Of a stretch of DNA of 64,000 nucleotides, positions 61,220 through 64,000 are shown piece after piece (position 1 is the first letter of the stretch; every line of letters begins with the position of its first letter). The DNA lies in assembly GCA_027294455.1 (NCBI GenBank), contig JAPULZ010000034.1, forward strand, positions 16,976 through 80,975, written 5' to 3'. Below the pieces are notes generated by a model that was given only the letters and a program-made list of their open reading frames with translations, was not told the origin of the DNA and did no database searches. This stretch comes from Gemmatimonadota bacterium. Its GTDB lineage: Bacteria > Gemmatimonadota > Gemmatimonadetes > Gemmatimonadales > GWC2-71-9. A program made the position numbers and the translations under genes.

Positions 61220-62877
61220 GTGGTGCTGCTACTGTCCACCCTGATCCTGGCCGGTGCGCTTGCCTACCAGGCGATCGACTCCGTCGCGTCACACCGCGCG
61301 ACCGCCGAGTCCGTTCTGAACGACTACGCGGCCTTCGCCGCGGAGCAGTATGCCGGGCGAGTGAGTCAAGATCTGCAGTACTACGGCGTCTATCCCGCGT
61401 TGACGCGTCTCGTGAATCTACATCTCACCGGTGGCACCACCGGGGTACCGACACGCGTCACCCTCGGCCGGAACGCCAACCAGCAGCTGGAACAGTCCCT
61501 CGAGCTCGTGGGGTACACCTTTCGTTTCGATCCCCAAACCGGGGTGCTGGTCACCTCGCCGGACGCACGATACCCTCCGGCTGGGCTGGGCGACTCGCTC
61601 GCCGCGCACGCCAGAGACCACTACGACACCACCGCCACGTCGGCCATGGCCGTGCTGGACGACGGGTCGCGACTTCGTTTCTACATCTACACGCTCTACC
61701 GGGACCCCGGCACGGGGCCCGTCGGTTTGGGGTTCGAGGCCGACGGGAGAGTGCTTGCCGACTACTTCACCAATGCCCTCCGTCGCGGACCACTGCTGCC
61801 CCCCACTCTCGTCGGCGGCGTCTCGGTCGACTCGTTGCTATCGGTCCGCATTCGCACGGCCGGGGGCACACAGTTCCTGGATCTCGCGGGCCGGACCGCA
61901 CCAGCCGAGCCACGAGGGTATTTCGGCTCCTATGGGCCGACGGCGTACCGATCGCTCCCGGCCCAATTCGGAGGTTTGAGCGTTATCGTGAGTTTGGATC
62001 CGGCCGTGGCCGACGTGCTGGTCATCGGCGGGGTACCGTCATCGAGGCTTCCCTACATTCTTGGCCTGTTCCTGTTGACCGCCGGCCTGATCGTGGCCGC
62101 GCTGATGCAGTTTCGCCGAGAGCAGGAGTTGGACCGACTGCGCACCGAGTTCATATCGAATGTCTCTCATGAGCTGCGAACACCCCTGGCCCAGATTCGC
62201 ATGTTCGCCGAAACCCTGCTCCTGGGCCGTGTGCGATCGGACGAAGAGCGGGGACGCTCGTTGGCAATCATCGACAAGGAGACGCGACGGTTGACGCACC
62301 TCGTGGAGAATGTGCTGCTGTTCTCGCAATCCGAACGCCGCGCAGTACGTCTCGAACAGGTAGTCACCGACCTCCCGACGTTCCTTCAGGAAGTCGTGGA
62401 CATGTTCCGACCCCTCGCCGCCGCGCGGGGCACGTCCCTGACGGTCAGGTCCGAGCCGATCCGGGTGCATGTCGACCGGGGCGCGCTGCAACAGATCGTT
62501 CTCAACCTGCTGGACAATGCCGTGAAATACGGACCGGAGGAACAGCGGGTACTGATTGAGGCCGAACTGCACATCGATCTGGCCAGGATCACCGTGGAAG
62601 ACGAAGGGCCCGGCGTTCCCGAGGCGGATCGCAATCGCGTGTGGGAGCGATTCAGCCGGCTGGACCGCGAACGCGACTCATCGATCGCCGGGGCGGGGAT
62701 CGGCCTCGCGGTCGTGCGTGAACTGACCAAGCTGCACGGCGGCCGCGCCTTCGTGGAGAATGGGAAAACCGGTGGTGCCCGATTCGTCGTCGAGCTTCCC
62801 GGCGCGAGCCTGATCCCCCCAACGTCATCGTCGCCCGACGCCGCACCCCAGGACGCAATCGCCGGATCGCCGGAGCC

Positions 62878-62881
<4 letters not shown>
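61220..62881 (+). CDS. Sensor histidine kinase
   Basis: From the GTG at 61220, about 553 residues: a first helix (VLLLSTLILAGALAYQ), a periplasmic sensor region of roughly 250 residues, a second helix (ILGLFLLTAGLIVAALMQF), then HisKA with VSHELRTPLAQIRM (phospho-His317) and the HATPase_c boxes LNLLDNAVKYGPE, EDEGPGVPE and GAGIGLAVVRELTKLHGG. Upstream in frame, KKRKSRFDQRGRVTRGTFIV looks like a natural cytoplasmic N-terminus but has no ATG, GTG or TTG. It overlaps the response regulator gene by four bases. Confidence 0.92.
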
Positions 62882-63630
<749 letters not shown>

Positions 63631-63700
63631 CGTCGTAGTCCGTCCCCTTGGTTTCCCGCGGATGGCGGGGCGTGGTCCGGCCGGTTGGTTCCCGGATTGG

Positions 63701-63770
63701 CAGTACTCAGGGTTCAGAATTCCGTACTCGGTGGTTTGCGCGCGACAACACCAAACCGAGTACTGTCCAC
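63701..63770. repeat. Dispersed repeat copy F
   Basis: CAGTACTCAGGGTTCAG and GTACTCGGT (63724-63732), with ACCGAGTAC opposite (63755-63763), form an inverted repeat of the same ACTGAGTACT type as the copies at 396-508 and 58141. It lies between two convergent genes. Confidence 0.6.
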
Positions 63771-63798
63771 GGGGCGGTACCGGGCGGCGGCGCGGGCA

Positions 63799-64000
63799 CT
63801 ACTGCGCCGACACCCGATTGAGAAACGCCCGCTCGTCCAGGCTGAGGCTCGCAATGCCAGAATGCTCGATCTTGGCCAGGAGGCGCTCCACCTCGTCCCG
63901 GTTGATCTCGTGAAGGTTTTCCACGTGGATCCGGGTCCAGCGCTCGGCGTCCTGCCCATCACGCCTGGGCTTGCGGACGTCGTTCGCGTACATCTTGGAC
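63799..64000 (-). CDS. C-terminal end of a rhomboid-like protein (runs off the window)
   Basis: The visible residues read SKMYANDVRKPRRDGQDAER, then INRDEVERLLAKIEHSGIAS and LSLDERAFLNRVSAQ. This is the cytoplasmic tail often found after the membrane domain of rhomboid-family intramembrane proteases (INRDEVxRLLxKI...GxxSLTxxERxFL). The membrane part would lie beyond the window, so the call is provisional; the same tail type occurs as DUF6576. Confidence 0.55.
   Translation of the reverse strand, partial: SKMYANDVRKPRRDGQDAERWTRIHVENLHEINRDEVERLLAKIEHSGIASLSLDERAFLNRVSAQ

Overview
The window is GC-rich and densely coded, with about 50 intact genes. It is typical of an environmental didermic bacterium. 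Gemmatimonadota is the most likely phylum and Acidobacteriota the main alternative. The grounds are three long MacB/FtsX-type permeases of the ADOP kind, two with a PadR regulator directly upstream, a DUF5916 outer-membrane protein, several secreted amidohydrolases and peptidases, an IcmF mutase, and a BlaI/M56 pair. This is inference from gene content, as there is no rRNA or other marker. I see no tRNA, rRNA, CRISPR array, complete insertion sequence or prophage.

Layout. 1-3.9 kb: start of an amidohydrolase, then a BlaI/M56 sensor pair controlled from a double operator; the M56 protein carries ten exact 34-residue repeats. 4-10.8 kb: a minus-strand run with an M20 peptidase, a saccharopine dehydrogenase-like enzyme, a molybdopterin oxidoreductase, a membrane MutS-like ATPase and a secreted histidine phosphatase. 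10.9-15.5 kb: M1 peptidase, a small unknown protein, and a lipoprotein that joins a beta-propeller to a TIKI/TraB-like domain. 15.7-19.4 kb: a possible structured RNA with a terminator, then PadR plus an ADOP permease. 19.4-24.1 kb: cupin, SDR and branched-chain aminotransferase, then a second permease. 24.4-31.2 kb: serine hydrolase, barrel-protein remnant with a strong terminator, amidohydrolase, a frameshifted lipoprotein, AlkZ/YcaQ-type glycosylase, PRTase plus SDR, and a Bor-like lipoprotein. 31.4-34.7 kb: iron uptake (DtxR-FeoA regulator and FeoB). 34.8-41.3 kb: frameshifted DUF5916 protein, DinB, exported alanine racemase, FKBP, DUF971 and GluQ-RS. 41.4-46.3 kb: ABC exporter, third ADOP permease and its PadR. 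47.5-51.8 kb: bacterial NHEJ (LigD and Ku, divergent) followed by a MerR-TPR protein. 51.9-56.6 kb: a small protein ending in Cys-Cys, IcmF and a cysteine-free ArsA-type ATPase. 56.6-64 kb: DinB, ArsR, HEAT protein, CstA, truncated S9 peptidase, DUF72, a two-component system and a partial rhomboid-like tail.

Functional themes. There is iron import with its own sensor, double-strand-break repair by NHEJ with a possible dedicated regulator, B12-dependent acyl-CoA isomerisation, envelope export and stress sensing, and turnover of peptides and amino acids. Two genes are split by a single extra base and two others are truncated. These may be real decay or assembly errors. A dispersed repeat with two modules (a GTAGGGGCGAGGC palindrome and 7-bp ACTGAGY units) lies at or next to gene ends at several places.

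The points I would follow first are the cory-CC-star-like/IcmF/ArsA group, the 34-residue repeat sensor, the propeller-TIKI fusion, the Ku/LigD promoter, and the gene-end repeats.
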